A DNA stretch of 62,355 nucleotides from the NCBI GenBank assembly GCA_023416585.1, contig JAEZHM010000098.1, positions 1-62,355 of the forward strand, given 5' to 3'. This stretch comes from Bacillota bacterium. Its GTDB lineage: Bacteria > Bacillota > Clostridia > Christensenellales > Aristaeellaceae. The notes below the pieces were generated by a model that saw only the letters and a program-made list of their open reading frames with translations, did no database searches and had not been told where the DNA came from. This document shows positions 61,576-62,355 of this stretch, one piece after another (the first letter of the stretch is position 1; each line of letters opens with the position of its first letter). The position numbers were made by a program, and so were the translations under genes.

Positions 61576-61932
61576 GACTATCCCTCCAATCTTGTTTCCG
61601 GAAGGATGATGCCAGCGTGCAAAAATCAGCGCAGCAGTGTGAAGCTGAGCGCCGTATGCATAAGCCTTCCGGATATTCGGTACGATTCCATCCTACTGCC
61701 TGTAGGGTCCGCTTCCACGGTTCTCAACTCCCTTCGAAAATATACCGGCATTTGCCGGAGATTGGCACTAATACTGATAATCTTCCAAATGCATTGTAAG
61801 CCAGGTCAAGTCAAATGTCAATGAACAGCGTCCTATCGGTTTAAAAAACCATTCGCGCTTATGTAACGCCTTATTTGGTTCATTCATACCATGAATCATG
61901 CTACATAAAAACATGTTAGAAAGGTGATAGCC
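61576..61932. other. Divergent region upstream of magnesium operon
   Basis: A long untranslated leader is possible for the minus-strand operon. It has a CCGGCATTTGCCGG palindrome (61745-61758) and other short pairings, but no M-box, ykoK or Mn2+ riboswitch consensus was recognised. Confidence 0.4.
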
Positions 61933-62355
61933 ATGAGCAGTTTGGAGGCAGCCAGAACATGCCCAAGCGGGCAAACAGCCTATACCATCCAGGCGCGGGA
62001 TACATTTTTCACCCTTTCAAGAAGATTCAACGTAAGCATACAAAGCATTGTGGACGCAAACCCCGGCGTTTTCCCAAACAACCTGATGATCGGACAGGTC
62101 ATATGCATCCCCGTAAACAACCCCGGCCCGCCCATCTGCCCTGAGGGCTCCTTTTCCTATACCATCGTAGCCGGTGATACGCTTTTTAGCCTGGCGCAGC
62201 GGTTTGGCGTCACACAGCAAAGCATTTTGAACCTGAACCCGAGCATTCTGCCAAACGATTTAAGGGTCGCGCAGATCATTTGCATCCCCAACGCCCCCAC
62301 CCCGCCCACCCCGCCCACCCCGTCCACCTGCCCTGAGGGCTCCTTTTCCTATACC
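61933..62355 (+). CDS. LysM-repeat protein (3' end outside window)
   Basis: 141 codons to the edge without a stop. Start ATG 61933 has AAGGTG seven bases upstream. Two complete LysM domains are visible: YTIQARDTFFTLSRRFNV to VICIP and YTIVAGDTLFSLAQRFGV to IICIP, each preceded by a Cys-Pro unit (CPSGQTA, CPEGSFS). They are joined by a PTPPTPPTPSTCP linker, and a third unit starts at the edge. LysM binds N-acetylglucosamine polymers such as peptidoglycan. No signal peptide precedes the first domain, as in spore-coat or SafA-like proteins, so the location is uncertain. Confidence 0.88.
   Translation, partial: MSSLEAARTCPSGQTAYTIQARDTFFTLSRRFNVSIQSIVDANPGVFPNNLMIGQVICIPVNNPGPPICPEGSFSYTIVAGDTLFSLAQRFGVTQQSILNLNPSILPNDLRVAQIICIPNAPTPPTPPTPSTCPEGSFSYT

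Noticed and set aside
61576..61932. Magnesium (M-box) or manganese riboswitch before the mgtA operon
   Set aside because: The position is right, but I could not match the conserved M-box or yybP-ykoY core bases by eye; a covariance-model search would decide.

Overview
The window reads as a piece of a chromosome from an anaerobic, probably gut-associated Clostridia-type Firmicute of medium G+C. That view rests on strong AGGAGG-type ribosome binding sites (often with GTG or TTG starts), SH3b, VanW, YARHG and LysM surface proteins, YesM/YesN-type two-component regulation of carbohydrate ABC transporters, and the absence of outer-membrane genes. Genus cannot be told from sequence alone. No rRNA, tRNA, CRISPR array or intact insertion sequence was seen.

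Layout. 1-978: end of a DUF559 nuclease gene followed by a dense block of mosaic repeats. 979-5906 (minus): a ytfQ-ytfR-ytfT-yjfF sugar importer, with six consecutive hairpins between ytfQ and ytfR. 6515-7979: VanW/SH3b protein and a small HEAT-repeat protein. 8288-15181: a phospho-signalling cluster made of an ABC exporter with two FHA domains, a Ser/Thr kinase whose reading frame continues past one TAG into a membrane segment and SH3b ectodomain, and a convergent second Ser/Thr kinase with an RCC1-like ectodomain. 15351-17099: orphan GHKL histidine kinase and a D-threonine-aldolase-like gene remnant. 17262-30645: a regulated carbohydrate locus (YesM-type kinase, UroD-family methyltransferase-like protein, membrane-anchored binding protein, AraC-type response regulator, cysteine desulfidase, a second binding protein, two permeases, aldo/keto reductase, M20 dipeptidase). 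The two binding-protein genes share a 23-bp-spaced direct repeat at the same distance from a -10 box.

30809-37897: SH3b protein, then a visibly A+T-richer defence-like island with an orphan gene, an alpha/beta hydrolase, two small DUF7662-like genes facing each other and an McrBC type IV restriction pair. 38044-44936: LacI regulator, enolase-superfamily enzyme, a third sugar ABC importer and candidate LacI operators. 45207-52146: large Ig-repeat exoprotein, YARHG and SH3b proteins, and a leucine-rich-repeat protein. 52564-55096 (minus): a short operon of a GOLPH3/GPP34-like protein, a MerR regulator, a serine hydrolase and a small protein. 56351-61575 (minus): a secreted protein, then a magnesium operon (PRC/MgtE-N/CBS protein, MgtA, small membrane protein). 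The window ends inside a LysM protein.

A second layer runs through the spaces between genes: several families of non-coding repeats (CTCCCTC hairpins, TAGGGGCGA inverted-repeat elements, the CATCTGGCTCAATCGTCGCA module, and a 154-bp + variable core + 46-bp composite present three times). These are combined and nested in different ways and are the least explained part of the window.
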